Shown here: in pieces, positions 20,737 through 33,084 of the stretch | Numbering within the stretch: the first letter of the stretch is position 1 | How the letters are laid out: each line of letters starts with the position of its first letter | Made by a program: the position numbers and the translations under genes | DNA from: Lichenostomus cassidix | Taxonomy: Eukaryota; Chordata; Aves; Passeriformes; Meliphagidae | Direction of reading: 5' to 3' | NCBI GenBank assembly: GCA_008360975.2 | Contig: CM039210.1 | Coordinates: 11,286,293-11,350,292 of the forward strand | DNA: 64,000 bases | Notes under the pieces: model-generated | Database searches by the model: none | Seen by the model: the letters and a program-made list of their open reading frames with translations, nothing else | Told to the model about the DNA's origin: nothing

Positions 20737-23700
20737 AGGAGCCCTGCCTCTAGCCAGGTAGAGGAAAGGGATAATCGGATCTATTGGACTGTGTGGATCC
20801 GATGGCCTGGCACGTCTGACCCACAAAGATACACGGCTTTGGTTGACACCGGCGCTCAGTGCACCCTGATGCCATCCAGGTATGTGGGGACCGAATCCAT
20901 TTCTATTTCTGGAGTGACAGGAGGATCCCAGCAGCTGACTGTACTGGAAGCTGAAGTGAGTTTAACTGGGAACGAGTGGCAGAAACACCCCATTGTGACT
21001 GGTCCAGACGCCCCATGCATCCTCGGCATAGATTATCTCAGGAGTGGATATTTCAAAGACCCAAAGGGACATCGCTGGGCTTTTGGGATAGCAGCCGTAG
21101 AGACGGAAGACATAAGACAACTGAATACCCTGCCTGGTCTCTCAGACAACCCATCTGCTGTAGGACTACTGAGAATTGAAGAACAGCGGGTACCAATTGC
21201 TACAGCAACAGTGCACCGCCGGCAATACCGCACTGACAGAGACTCTGTGGCCCCCATCCATAAGATGATTCCGGAACTGGAGAGCCAAGGGGTGGTCAGC
21301 AAGGCTCACTCACCCTTTAACAGCCCTATATGGCCGGTGCGTAAGTCCAGTGAAGAATAGAGACTGACGGTGGATTACCGTAGCCTGAATGAAGTCACAC
21401 CACCACTGAGTGCTGCTGTACCGGACATGTTGGAACTCCAGTACGAGCTGGAATCCAAGGCAGCAAAGTGGTATGCGACCATCGATATTGCCAATGCCTT
21501 TTTCTCCATTCCTCTGGCAGCAGAGTGCAGACCTCAGTTTGCTTTCACCTGGAGGGGCGTGCAGTACACGTGGAACCGACTGCCCCAGGGGTGGAAGCAC
21601 AGTCCCACCATCTGCCATGGACTAATCCAGGCTGCACTGGAAAAGGGTGAGGCTCCGGAACATTTGCAGTATATTGATGACATCATTGTGTGGGGGGACA
21701 CAGCAATGGAAGTATTTGGGAAAGGAGAGAAAATCATCAGAATTCTCCTGGAAGCCGGCTTTGCCATCAAGAAGAGTAAAGTCAAGGGACCTGCCCGAGA
21801 GATCCAGTTCCTGGGAGTAAAGTGGCAAGATGGACGGCGTCAGATTCCTTCTGAGGTCATCAATAAGATCACAGCAGTGTCTCCACCAACCAACAAGAAG
21901 GAGACGCAAGCTTTCCTAGGCGCCATAGGCTTTTGGAGAATGCACATCCCTGAGTATAGCCAGATCGTGAGTCCTCTCTACCTCATAACCCGCAAGAAGA
22001 ACGATTTCCACTGGGGCCCTGAACAGCAGCAAGCTTTCACCCAGATCAAACAGGAGATTGCTCATGCGGTAGCCCTTGGCCCAGTCAGGACAGGACCAGA
22101 GGTAAAGAATGTGCTTTACTCTGCAGCCGGGAGCAATGGTCTGTCCTGGAGCCTTTGGCAGAAGGTGCCTGGTGAGACCCGAGGCCGACCACTGGGATTC
22201 TGGAGTCGAAGTTACAGAGGGTCTGAAGTCAACTACACTCCCACCGAGAAAGAAATCTTGGCAGCCTACGAAGGAGTCCAAGCCGCCTCAGAGGTGATCG
22301 GCACAGAAACGCAACTTCTCCTTGCACCCCGACTGCCAGTGCTGGGGTGGATGTTCAAGGGAAGGGTTCCCTCTACCCACCATGCCACTGATGCCACGTG
22401 GAGCAAATGGATTGCCCTCATCCCACAGCGCGCCCGTATTGGAAACCCAAATCGCCCTGGGATTCTGGAAATTATAACAAACTGGCCTGAAGGTGAGACT
22501 TTTAAATTATCTTCAGAAGAAGCAGAGGAGCAAGTAGCACGTGCCAAGGAAGCACCCCCGTATAACGAGCTGCCGGAGAGTGAAAGACGCTATGCCCTCT
22601 TCACCGATGGGTCCTGCCGAATTGTAAGCGCAGATCGGAAACGGAAAGCTGCAGTATGGAGCCCCTCACGACAAGCTGTACAGGCTACCGAGGGACAAGG
22701 TGGATTGAGTCAGGTCGCAGAGCTTAAAGCCATCCAACTGGCTTTGGATATTGCTGAACGAGAGAAATGGCCAAGGCTTTATCTCTACACCGATTCCTGG
22801 ATGGTAGCCAATGCACTGTGGGGATGGTTAGATCGCTGGAGAAAGGCTAACTGGCAGCGCAGAGGAAAACCCATCTGGGCCGCTGAGATTTGGCAGGACA
22901 TCGCCGCCCGGGCAGAAAAGCTGACCGTGAAAGTTCGACACGTGGATGCACATGTACCTAAAAGTCGGGCTAATGAAGAGCATCGTAACAACGAGCAGGT
23001 GGACCGAGCTGCCAAGGTGAAATTGTCACAGGTGGATCTGGACTGGCAGCACAAAGGAGAGTTATTTCTAGCTCGTTGGGCCCATGATGCCTCTGGTCAT
23101 CAAGGGAGAGATGCGACATACAGGTGGGCTCGTGACCGAGGGGTGGACTTGACCATGGACAACATCTCACAGGTCATCCACCGCTGTGAGACTTGCGCTG
23201 CAATCAAACAGGCCAAGCGGGTGAAGCCTCTGTGGTATGGTGGACGATGGTCAAAGTACAGGTATGGGGAAGTATGGCAAGTTGACTACATCACACTTCC
23301 CCAAACCCGCCAAGGAAAGCGCTACGTGTTGATCATGGTGGAAGCAACCACAGGATGGTTAGAGACCTACCCTGTGCCTCATGCTACTGCCCGGAACACC
23401 ATCTTGGGTCTGGAAAAGCAAGTCCTGTGGAGACATGGTACCCCTGAGAGAATTGAGTCTGACAATGGAACCCATTTCAAGAATGGCCTCATAAGCACCT
23501 GGGCTAGAGAACACGGAATTGAATGGATATACCATATCCCCTATCATGCACCAGCTGCCGGGAAAGTTGAACGGTGCAACGGACTACTTAAGACAACTTT
23601 GAAGGCACTTGGCGGAGGAACCTTCAAAAATTGGGAACTGAACTTAGCAAAGGCCACCTGGATGGTTAACACAAGAGGCTCTATCAATCGAACCGGTCCT

Positions 23701-23955
23701 GCCCAGTCCAAACCTTTGCACATAGTGGATGGAGATAAAGTCCCTGTGGTACACGTAAGAGGTTTTTTAGGAAAGACTGTTTGGATTAGTCCCACCTCAG
23801 GCAAAGGCAAACCCATCCGTGGGGTTGTTTTTGCCCAAGGACCTGGTTATACTTGGTGGGTGATGCAGGCAGATGGGGAAACCCGTTGTGTACCACAAGG
23901 AGACCTTATCTTGAGTGAGAACTCTGTAGATGGTAATAGAATAAGGGGTGGATAA
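20737..23955 (+). pseudogene. pol: ERV3 pro-pol, a single in-frame stop
   Basis: Open from 20737 except for one TAG at 21358-21360 in the RT palm. Protease has the intact active site LVDTGA. RT has YIDDIIVWG. RNase H has FTDGS and LYTDSW. Integrase has the zinc-binding region (HDASGHQG, CETCAAIKQ) and catalytic motifs (WQVDYI, ESDNGTHF, KVERCNG). The frame is +1 relative to gag, and the gag stop lies about 80 nt upstream of the first open pol codon, so no -1 slippage product is possible. The stop TAA (23953-23955) touches the 3' LTR. Confidence 0.92.
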
Positions 23956-24410
23956 TGTCCTAGGTTGCAATATAGATGTAGTTAAGTATTCTATTACCAC
24001 CAGCTGTGGGCCGTTAGTCACCTGCTAATGACCCACCCCGCATGACAGGCAATGGGCCATCAGGGACCCACCGTGTGACTCATGGACTTATCCCATTGTG
24101 GGATGCTCTGCCCAGGAGGGAGGAACCAGGTGTTCCCACCTGGATATAACCTGGCCTTGGAACTGCCTGAGCTAGCCCTGTCTACTGGGTTCCCAGAGGA
24201 CCAGAGCTACTACTGGATCTTCAGCTGGAGACTAGACCTTCACAGGATCACCGCTTCAACCGGACTATTTCAGTTGGACTGCTACTACCACCCTAACAGG
24301 GTGTTAGGTTGTATCTGACTTTGTCAGTGCTTTTCCTTGTATTACTTCACTTATTTTTAATTTCAATCTTGACTTGTGATCTCCCACTGGTTTGTTTTCA
24401 AACCAACACA
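23956..24410 (+). repeat. ERV3 3' LTR (455 bp)
   Basis: Matches the 5' LTR with a 6-bp deletion and about eight substitutions. The preceding purine-rich stretch (ataaggggtgga) is both the polypurine tract and the end of pol. Confidence 0.93.
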
Positions 24411-25535
24411 AGGACACAAAGGAGACATCTTTGTGCCACTCTTCACCCCTCAGACACTTCCTCAGGCCTACCACAACAGCTTTTGAGGGGTTTAAATTTC
24501 TCTTAGATGTTAAAAATACCTTGCTAATGTTTTAGGCCAATCAAAACTACCCCAAATATCCACAAAAGTCCACCCCCGGAGGGCTGAATACAGTCTTCCA
24601 GGTTTCAGGACAAAATGCGCAGAATTGATCAGCAGCACCAATTGGGAGGACAAGTGGTAATGCCATTTCCCCCCAGGTAAAGCCCCTTCTCTTCTTTGGA
24701 GCCCTCCAGCCCTGTCATTAGTTGGTCTTGTGGATGACAGTGTCTCTTGGAGATTTTGCTCTCCACCTTGGTTCCCAGGAAGAAGCAAGATAGGAGAGGG
24801 GCCTCGTAGCCCCCAGGCCTTGGAGCTCTGCAATGGCTTTGGTCTTTCTAGCCTTTCTAGGAAAGGGTAGGCAAAAGTGCTGGTGAGGTTACAAGTAGAA
24901 GAAAGAAAAAAGGCAAATATCCCTCCACCCCTCGGTTCCACCAGCTCCCGTAGCTTGCCGGTGGTGCCAGTGACGCTGCTTGCATCAGCTTCCCTAGCTG
25001 AAGTCGGCAGCCCGTCTCCGGGCTTCCTTCCCTGAGGCGCCATGGTGTCCCAGGGGGAGCCTGGCTTCCAATCCGAGTTCCACAGCGTCAGCACACCAGG
25101 GTCTCCAGGGTGCCCGGCACGGGGTGTCAATGCACAGGTGGCCCCGCCGCCATGTCACAATGGCCCCTCGCTCACATGGGCCCCGGACTCCCAGTTGGTC
25201 CTTTGCTGCAGGAGTGGGTGGCTGGGTGGCCAGGAGCTCCAGGCCGGGGGGGGGCCTGGGGCGGGAAAGCGGCAGGGATGATCCAGTGGCCTGCACACTG
25301 TGCTGCAGCTGCCCGTGCCGGGTGACACTGAGCCCCTGTGCGAGCCAAGGCAGGCAGCCCTCTCTGGTGAACAGCCAGGGCCGTGCCACCCCCCCCCAGC
25401 AGCTCCCTGCAAAGGCCGGCTTGGGCAGCTTGGAGGCCCAAAAGCCAGTGGAAGGCAGCCTGCTGTACCGATTCCTGTCGAGAGGTGAGCCAGAAATGTC
25501 CCGTTTGGGGGAGGGAGGGGGACGACAGATGGGGG
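24411..25535. other. Unassigned flank, GC-rich toward the right
   Basis: No retroviral motif, exon or RNA gene recognised. Open frames exist on both strands in the GC-rich half (24950-25500), but they have low-complexity composition and no familiar domain. It may be host sequence flanking ERV3 and ERV4. Confidence 0.4.
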
Positions 25536-26012
25536 TGATTTAAGAAAGAGACAAAACTTCACAACCTGTATGATTTTAAGTTGTAAAGCCGGTATGTTTA
25601 TTGCAGCGCCAGGCACGTGCAAGGTAGCCCTCCAAAGACATGCGCACTGTCAGTCCCATATAGCTCAGTATATATGTGGTTACATGTTACAAATTCATAG
25701 AGTTTCCCAATACGCTTATACATATGCATAACCTATCCCCACTTTGTATTATAATGAGTTCAAAAGTCATTTTTATATTCTTGTGCCTGTGTAGTTCTGT
25801 TTTAGGGAGGGGGCCTTTGCAGAAGGTCTTTTTCACTGACCTTCTCTCCATCCAAAGGCCAGAACAACAAATTTGGTTTTTTTGCCAGCGTGGAAGTTCC
25901 AGAGTATCACAGTCCTTGTTTGGCAAACACAATGAATGCTAAGTCAGTAGATATATTGTGTGGTGAGCAGTTTCTACCAAGTTACCTCTTAACTTCTGAT
26001 TCCCTTGTATCA
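25536..26012 (-). repeat. ERV4 3' LTR (477 bp)
   Basis: Sense strand begins TGATACAAGGG and ends AAATCA. The polypurine tract (ccccccttttc on the plus strand, 26015-26025) borders its right edge. A sense AATAAA lies at about 25600. Confidence 0.85.
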
Positions 26013-26173
26013 GTCCCCCCTTTTCTGTAAAATTAGTAAATTCTTTTACTAGTACATAAATTTTTCTTCTATCAAATTTTTGCAAAAGGTGTCTCTCAAT
26101 GCCTTACCATGTGTGTTTGACAGAGAAGTCAAAATTGCTACTCGTTGTAACATTCTCTAATTCCAGACACAAA

Positions 26174-28177
26174 TTATAAAGGATAAAATAAGGCTAATGC
26201 TAATATTAAAAGAACAATGATAGGGTGACATAACGTATTTAGAATACCAGTTGCAGTAGGTGACCACCCAAAGAGCACATCCCACCAGTGATGACTTGCA
26301 TCTTGTCTTGCTCTTTGTAAGATTCTGCTTATTTTTTCTGTGTCATGATGAATACTAATTAAAGTTTTCTTTCCATTTTCTTGAACTCCTTTCAAAATTT
26401 CAATCAGGTCTTCATGTTTTACTAACTGTTTTAGTAATGTAAGTTTCATTCCAATAGGTGTGGGCAACAATTTGTGGTACATAGTGTAATTATATTTTAT
26501 CAATTGGTAGGATACAACTGGGGCTAAATACAAAAAGTCACACCCAACGATCTTAACAAAATTACAGATACAAAAATCATAATGATTTTTAACATTTATG
26601 GTTATATTATCATTATCTATTTCTACAAAAGCACAAACAGTCCTTAAGCACACACAACCTTGACCAATACACACAAGCACAGTTTTTTGATTAGCATTTG
26701 GATGGATTTCGAAGTGGCAGATGCCTTGCTCTGTATCAAGGCATATGTCTTGGGCATCAATTGCATTACTTTCACAGATAAACCCCTGTTGTTCTCGTGT
26801 AATACAGGATTCCAAATTCACAGTCTGCCACTTCTCCTCTACTATCTGGGCCCATACCCTATGTTCAGAGGGATAGAGCACTGTTTTCTCATGGTTTAGT
26901 CCTAGTGCAATAATGGGATGGATAACATGGACGGTGGCATTACGTATAGTGAGCACAAAGGCTGTGGCCATATTAGCAAGAGGGTCATAGGTGAAGTTTA
27001 CTAGGGTCTACTAAGATTGAAACTTCTTTTCTAGGTCAGTGGCATTGTCCCAAATAACCTTGCAAATTTCAATGGGGAAAGTGCCTTCACTACCTTCTCT
27101 TATAATTAAGGCAGCTGCTGACTGCATCCATAGTTGGGCTTGTATACAACTAAGGGCCAGGGATACATTATCTTGGGCTATCCTAAGTGCATTTATTATT
27201 AATTCATGGTCTTGCTCTTCAATTTCTTCCCATTTTGGTAATACTTTTGAAACTTGCCACTGTTCATTTCCTAATGCTAATATAGAAGACTGCAGGGGCT
27301 GTCTTAATTTTACTAAGTCACCACTTATGGTGGCCAATTTATTCATTAATATTTCTGAGTCAATTTCATTTAGAACCCCCAATCCAGTCTCCAACACTCC
27401 AGTTAAATCTCTCTGTATTCTGCTCCTGGAGGGCACTTGTTTCTGCAACCAGGTTGTCCAGCCTTTGAAGGATGTTTGTAGGAAAGGAGAACATGGTGGT
27501 TGGATTTCGGAAACATTGATTTGCATTAACAGTTTAACACATTTAAGGGACCACTCTGGGTTAAACAACAACTGTTGTTGACCCATGTTCCTTATTATGT
27601 ATGGGCCAGTTTCATAAATTTTGGGTTCAAGTTTAGGTGGTGTGGTTTGGGTTTGGGCTTGAGTGCTGGCATAGGTTGTAACAGGTCCAGCTATGGCATT
27701 TATTTTAAATTTGAACGAGAGCCCATGTGTGTCCTTGGCCCAAAGACAAACCACATCAACAGTTTGTACTAATGTAAAGGTGTACCAACAGTCTGATTCT
27801 TTTGAACTGGTACAAACTTCTACATGCTTTTCAGTAGGGGTAGCTGAGACACTTATTTGGGTTGCTTTTTCATAGGTAGTTTCATTAATCATTCAACAAC
27901 CTATTTTAATTACTTCTCCTACAGTCCCCTGAAGTTGCCACAATGTTTGTTTTTCTCATTCTTGTCTTGCATACACTTGATTTTCATGCATAACTACAGT
28001 TAATAGATTTAAACCTTTTATATCAGAATATTTCCCCATGGATCCTGTAAACTGCCTAAAGGCTTGGGACCAAGGCCACTCCGTATTGTCCTGGATAGAA
28101 GCACTCCCCCATCCCTGAATTATAATTATGATCGTGAGAAAAATAATTTTCCTGGTTGGACTTGCGTGACTTTCCAT
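26174..28177 (-). pseudogene. env: ERV4 env, atypical transmembrane subunit, broken
   Basis: ATG at 28177, 23 nt after the pol stop, with a hydrophobic signal (IIFLTIIIIIQGWGS). A frameshift lies near 27900. An RSRIQR cleavage-like site is followed by about 400 residues: a helical region, a Cys-rich middle (CIGQGCVCLRTVC) and a C-terminal anchor (PIIVLLILALALFY). The CX6CC loop that marks gamma- and alpharetroviral transmembrane proteins is not seen. Two adjacent TAG codons (27008-27013) interrupt one otherwise open frame, probably former Trp codons. I do not recognise the exact family. Confidence 0.78.
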
Positions 28178-28200
28178 GGGGAATTATGGGCTTTCTTTAC

Positions 28201-31200
28201 TCAGGTATGGTGAATCCAGGCATTCTGCTCCTTGATTTTAATTGCGGTGAAAGTGGTAAGGGGTACCTGAAACGGTCCTTCCCACTGTGGCTCCAGAGTT
28301 TTTTCTGCAAGAGACTTAACATATACATAATCCCCAGCTTGAATATCATGTACAGGTCCATCTAAACCTTGGCTTCGGGTTCCGGCCACATGTTTCTCAA
28401 TCTTTCTGAGTTGCTTGCTTAAAGCCACAATATAGGTGGTCATTATTTCTTCCCCAATTTGGGTAGATATTCCTTTTTGTATTCCGTATGGTCTCCCATA
28501 AAGTATTTCAAAGGGGCTTAACTATTCTTTAGTTCTGGGTTTGGTCCGAATTCGTAGCAATGCAAATGGGAGAGATTGGGGCCAGGGTAAATTGGCTTCT
28601 TGCCCTAGCCTCACAATCTGTTGCTTGATTAGATGGTTCATTTTTTCTACTTGGCCACTTGATTGAGGGTGGTACGGGGTGTGGAGTTTCCATTTTATGC
28701 CTAATTGGCAACTTATTTGCTGCACCACCCTTGCAATAAAGTGGGGTCCTCTATCTGAGGATACTGTGGCTGGAACTCCGAAGCATGATATTATTTCTTG
28801 TAGCAATACTTTAGTTACTTCTCGGGCCTTAGCAGTTCTGGTGGGGAAGGCTTCTGGCCACCTTGAAAAGGTATCTGTTAATACCAACAAGTATCGATAC
28901 CCCCCTTTTCTTGGAAGTTCCGTGAAATCAATTTGCCACTGGTGTCCGGGCCCATGGCCCCTCCCAATTTGACCAAGTTTTAATTTGCGGGTAATTTTGG
29001 GTTTAGTCTGGAGGCAAAGGTCACACTGGCGGGTTACCTGTTTGATGGTATCTTGTAACTTCCTGGCAATAATCTTATCATTTAAATATTTCTATAGAGC
29101 ATCTACTCCCCAGTGTGTTTTCTGATGTTCCTCCCTAATTAATGACCACAATAAATGAGAAGGGATTACTATTCTTCCCTCTGCTGTAATAGCCCATCCC
29201 TCTCAGTTATATGTTCCTTTCTCACTTTTAATTAACTTTCTTTTTTGTTATATTTTGGCTTACCTTCTAGGGAGACTTGTCCATCTGGGATCAAAGCTCC
29301 TTCCGTTGTTACCTCACTTTTTGCTGCTGCTTTTGCGTCTCTGTCTGCCAGCTCGTTTCCTTCCTCCAATTCAGAGCTCACCTTTTGGTGTGCCTTGATG
29401 TGCATGATTGCTACCTTCTCAGGTAGCTGGACTGCTTCCAACAGCCACAGTATTTCTTGTGCATGTTTGATGTTTTTCCCTTGTGAGTTCAAAAATCCCC
29501 TTTCTTTCCAAATGGCTCCATGTGCACGTACAACTCCAAATGCATATCTTGAGTCTGTATAGATGTTTATTTTCTTTCCCTCTGCTATTTCCAGAGCACG
29601 GATTAGAGCAATTATCTCAGCTTTCTGTGCAGAGGTGTTTGTTGGCAAAGATCCAGACTCTATTACCTCTTTGCAGGTGGTAACTGCATACCCAGCATGT
29701 TGCTTTCCACTGATGACGTAGCTGCTCCCATCAGTGAACCAGGTTTCTGCGTCATTTAAAGGGGTAACCTTCAGATCTGGATGACTGGAGTATGTGGCCT
29801 CAATGGTCTCCAGACAATCGTGGTGTACCGGTTCTCCTTCATTCCTACTGAGAAAAGAAGCTGGGTTGACAATATAAGTTACCACTATTTCTACATCATC
29901 TTGTTCCACCATGATTGCTTGGTATTTCAGGAACCTCTGTGGGGAAAGCCAGTGGCCACCTTTCATTTCCAGCACTGCAGACACTGTGTGGGACACTAGC
30001 ACAGTCATTTTCTGGCCCAAGGTAAATTTCTGTGCCTCTTGAATGTTCATCACTACTGCCGCAACAGCCCTGAGGCACCCCGGCCATCCTTTGGCTGCTG
30101 CATCTAGCTGCTTAGAAAAATAAGCAACTGCCCGTCGGTATGGACCCAGGTCCTGTGCTAATATTCCCAAGGCAATCCCCTGTTTCTCATGGGAAAACAG
30201 AAAGAATGGTTTACTCACGTCTGGAAGTCCTAGAGCTGGAGCTGACATGAGGGCATTCTTCAGCTGGTCGAAGGCCCGTGTGGCCTCTTTTGTCCACTGA
30301 AGATCTCTCTGTTCTGTGTTTATGAGAGCATATAGGGGCTTCACAAGTAAACCATAACTATAAACCCAAGGTCGACACCATCCTGTCATTCCCAAGAATG
30401 TTCTGAATTCTTTCACAGTTTGAGGTTTCAGGATCTGGCAGATGGCCTCCTTGCGGTCTCGTCCCAAAGTTCTCTGTCCTGCACTGATTTCATAGCCCAA
30501 ATAGACTACCTTTTTCTTCATTACTTGGGCCTTTTTCTTGGAAACTCAACATCCCTGTAGTCCTAGAAAGTTTAGCAGACTTACTGTCCAGGCAAGACAG
30601 GCCTCTTCAGTCTTGGTAGCTATTAAGAGGTCATCCACATACTGCAAAAGTTTTCTTTCTGATGGCGGGGCTTCCCAGGATTCTAAGTCCTTAGCAAGTT
30701 GGTCTCCAAATATGGTACGACTATTTTTGAACCTCTGAGGCAACTCTGTCCAGGTGAGCTGAGTTTTACATCTACTTTTAGGGCTTTCCCATTCAAAGGC
30801 AAATATTCTCTGGCTGGCTTCGTGGAGAGGGAGGCAAAAGAAGGCATCTTTCAAATCTAGAACAGTAAACCAGGTTAACTCCGGTGTTAATTCAGTTAAT
30901 AAGGTATATGGATTTGCCACCACAGGGTAGAGGTCCTCTGCTATCTTATTTACAGCCCTTAAGTCCTGCACTACCTGGTATGACCCGTCAGGTTTGCAAA
31001 CAGGTAGTATAGGGGTGTTAAAATGAGACTGGCATTCCAATAGTCCTAGCTGCAAAAAGTTTTCTATTACTGGGCTAATTCCTTCTCTGTCTTCTTTCTC
31101 TATCTTCTTTCTTTAAAGGATATTGTTTAACTCTAACTGGCTGTTTTCCCTCCTTGAGTCTGATTTGTATGGGAGGTGCATTCTTAGCCCTCCTGGGGAC

Positions 31201-31656
31201 ACCAGTGGCCCAAACCCCAGGAAATACTTGATTTGTTATTTCTTCACTAATTTCTTCTTTGGTCTCAGTGGTTGTCAATATCAAGCTTAATATTTCTATA
31301 TATTGGTGGTCATTCACCTCCAGAGTAATTTCTCCATTTTTAAACATAATGGTTGCTTGTAATTGTTCCAATAAGTCTCTACCCAAGAGTGCTTTTGGAG
31401 AGTTGGGCATGTATAGAAACTTATGAATTCCCCATTGTTTCCCAAGTTTATACTTCAGGGGCTTACAAAAATATGCTTTTTCAGGTTGGCCAGTGGCGCA
31501 TTTTACCATGATATAATCTTCCCCTATAGGCATCAAAGCTTTATTCAAGACTGAATAAGTTGCCCCCGTATCTACCAGAAACTCTACTTCTTTCTCTTTT
31601 CCCCCTAGCTTTACTATAACCAGGGGATCTGCTAGGGTGGAATCCCTGGGTCCTCT
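28201..31656 (-). pseudogene. pol: ERV4 pro-pol, few lesions
   Basis: Protease LVDTGATYSVL is intact (about 31545-31590). RT has QYVDDLL intact (30546-31055). A TGA at 30546-30548 interrupts one frame. RNase H 29232-30521 has WFTDGSS and YTDSRYAF. Integrase is read from about 29230 to 28201, with [17 protein letters not shown] and SSGQVEKMN kept and stops near 29093 and 28522. A small duplicated purine stretch near 31085 shifts frame between protease and RT. Protease lies in the same frame as gag, separated by a TGA (31657-31659). Confidence 0.88.
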
Positions 31657-33084
31657 TCAGTCTTCCTTAACATATGCAATTTCTCTCTCCTCAGAGTTAT
31701 CCCGTTTCTCATTGGGATGTGTATTTTTCCTCTCTGGGCAATTATCTTTCCAATGTCCAAATTTCTTGCAATTTGCACACTGGTCCTTGTGCAGTCTGGT
31801 TTTTCCTTGCCTCTGCCTCCCTTTCTGATTACTCCTTTCTCCACTCTCTTCCACTAATGTCACTAACTTTTTGATTCCTTTTTTATATTTTGCCTCTCGG
31901 TTACTGTACACTCTCCACACCTCATCCAATAATACCTCTAAATTCCTGCTCTCAGTTGAACGCAGTTTCTGGAGTTTACGTCTAATGTCCCCCTGTGATT
32001 GGCCCAAAAAGAGAGACACTAATTGTTGTATCCCCACCTCTGACCCAGGGTCCAGTGTTGTGTTTTTTGCGCATAGCATCTTTTAATAGCTCCAGAAAGT
32101 CCGTTGGAGACTCGGAGGGGCCTTGCTTGACTGCATACAGTGCTGACCAGTTAATGGTTTTAGGAATTGCCTTTTCCATGGCTTTCACTATCTACTCCTG
32201 ATAAGCCTGTAGTTTAGCCATTTCGGCTGTTCTGTTTGGATCCCATTTTGGGTCCTGGAGTGGCAAATATTCTTTGTGATCCTCCTGTCGTGTTTTGGAA
32301 TAATCCTCAGCCAAATCTTCTGCCTTTTTCAAAATTAATTGTTTTTCGGTTTCTGTTACAGCTTCCAATAACAATTGAATATCATTCCAATTGGGATTAT
32401 GTTGTTTCATTATAAAACGTAAATGTTTACATACAATTGTTGGATCTGCTTGATAATCTTTTGCAATCTTTTTCCAAGCTTCTATGTCAATGGTAGAAAA
32501 AGGTACTTTGATCAGCATTGTATTACCCTCTGGCCCTACGGCCTCTCGCAGGGGTGCTTGCAGCACTTGCCCTTGCTTCCCTCGTGTTCGAGCAGAGACC
32601 AGGCTCCCTGGAGGGGAAGGCATGTCCTCCGAGTCTGCATCATTCTCTCGCTTCCTAGGAGGTGGCTTAAGAAAATCAGTTAATTTTTGTTCTTGTGTTG
32701 CTGCATGATGAACTTTGTCTGGTTTTGTACATCTTTGGTTTATGCTGCAAGCTGAACAGCATCTTTTGAGTCTATTTTTAGTAGCTTTATTTTCCCTTTC
32801 AAGGGCCAATACCAAGGGATCCTGAGGTGGCACAAGCCCACAGTCTCTCTGCCATTCGGGGTGGTTGCAGAGAGAGAAAAACATGTCTGCATAAGAAACT
32901 TCATCCCACTTTCTCTCTCTTCTCAAAAACAACATTAGTTGTAAAAGGGTGTTATAATCTAAAGTTCCAAAAAGTGGCCATTTTTCATCACAATCTAATT
33001 TATATAAAGGCCACCACTGGTTGCAATATTTAATATGGGTCTTCTTATTTTCTGTCCCCCCTGTCCCGGCTATTTCTTTCCAAT
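31657..33084 (-). pseudogene. gag: ERV4 gag, 5' end lost
   Basis: Gag from the matrix-like region (KYCNQWWPLYKLD, similar to the ERV1/2 block EYCDSRWPTYIL) to nucleocapsid. A stop lies at 32192 and a frameshift near 32080. The zinc knuckle CANCKKFGHWKDNC (CX2CX4HX4C) is intact near 31750. An open frame runs on into the ERV5 LTR (to 33223), but that part is LTR sequence and not Gag. Gag ends in TGA with protease continuing in frame. Confidence 0.85.

Larger units (their letters stand above)
18639..24410 (+). mobile_element. ERV3: ERVL-like provirus without env
   Basis: Complete 5772-bp element with LTRs, a tRNA-Lys-type primer site, gag and pro-pol. Flanked by the 5-bp duplication aggac (18634-18638 and 24411-24415). 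The pol stop codon abuts the 3' LTR, so there is no room for env. Pol motifs (YIDD in RT, the integrase) and a Gag without a zinc knuckle fit class III/ERVL. The two LTRs differ by about eight substitutions and a 6-bp indel. Only one stop interrupts pol. Confidence 0.95.
25536..33084 (-). mobile_element. ERV4: class I provirus, gag truncated by the ERV5 insertion
   Basis: Minus-strand provirus with 3' LTR (25536-26012), env, pol and gag in order. Its 5' gag end, primer site and 5' LTR are not seen because ERV5 is inserted at 33084/33085. Gag and Pol are related to ERV1/ERV2, but the envelope is of another type. Inactivating lesions are few: an in-frame TGA in RT, a small duplication before RT, stops in integrase and two adjacent TAG codons in env. 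Confidence 0.92.

Noticed and set aside
24510..25130. 206-codon minus-strand ORF (and partners 24994-25622) as a host gene
   Set aside because: Low-complexity, GC-driven frames on both strands with no recognised domain, splice pattern or homology; kept only as an unassigned flank.
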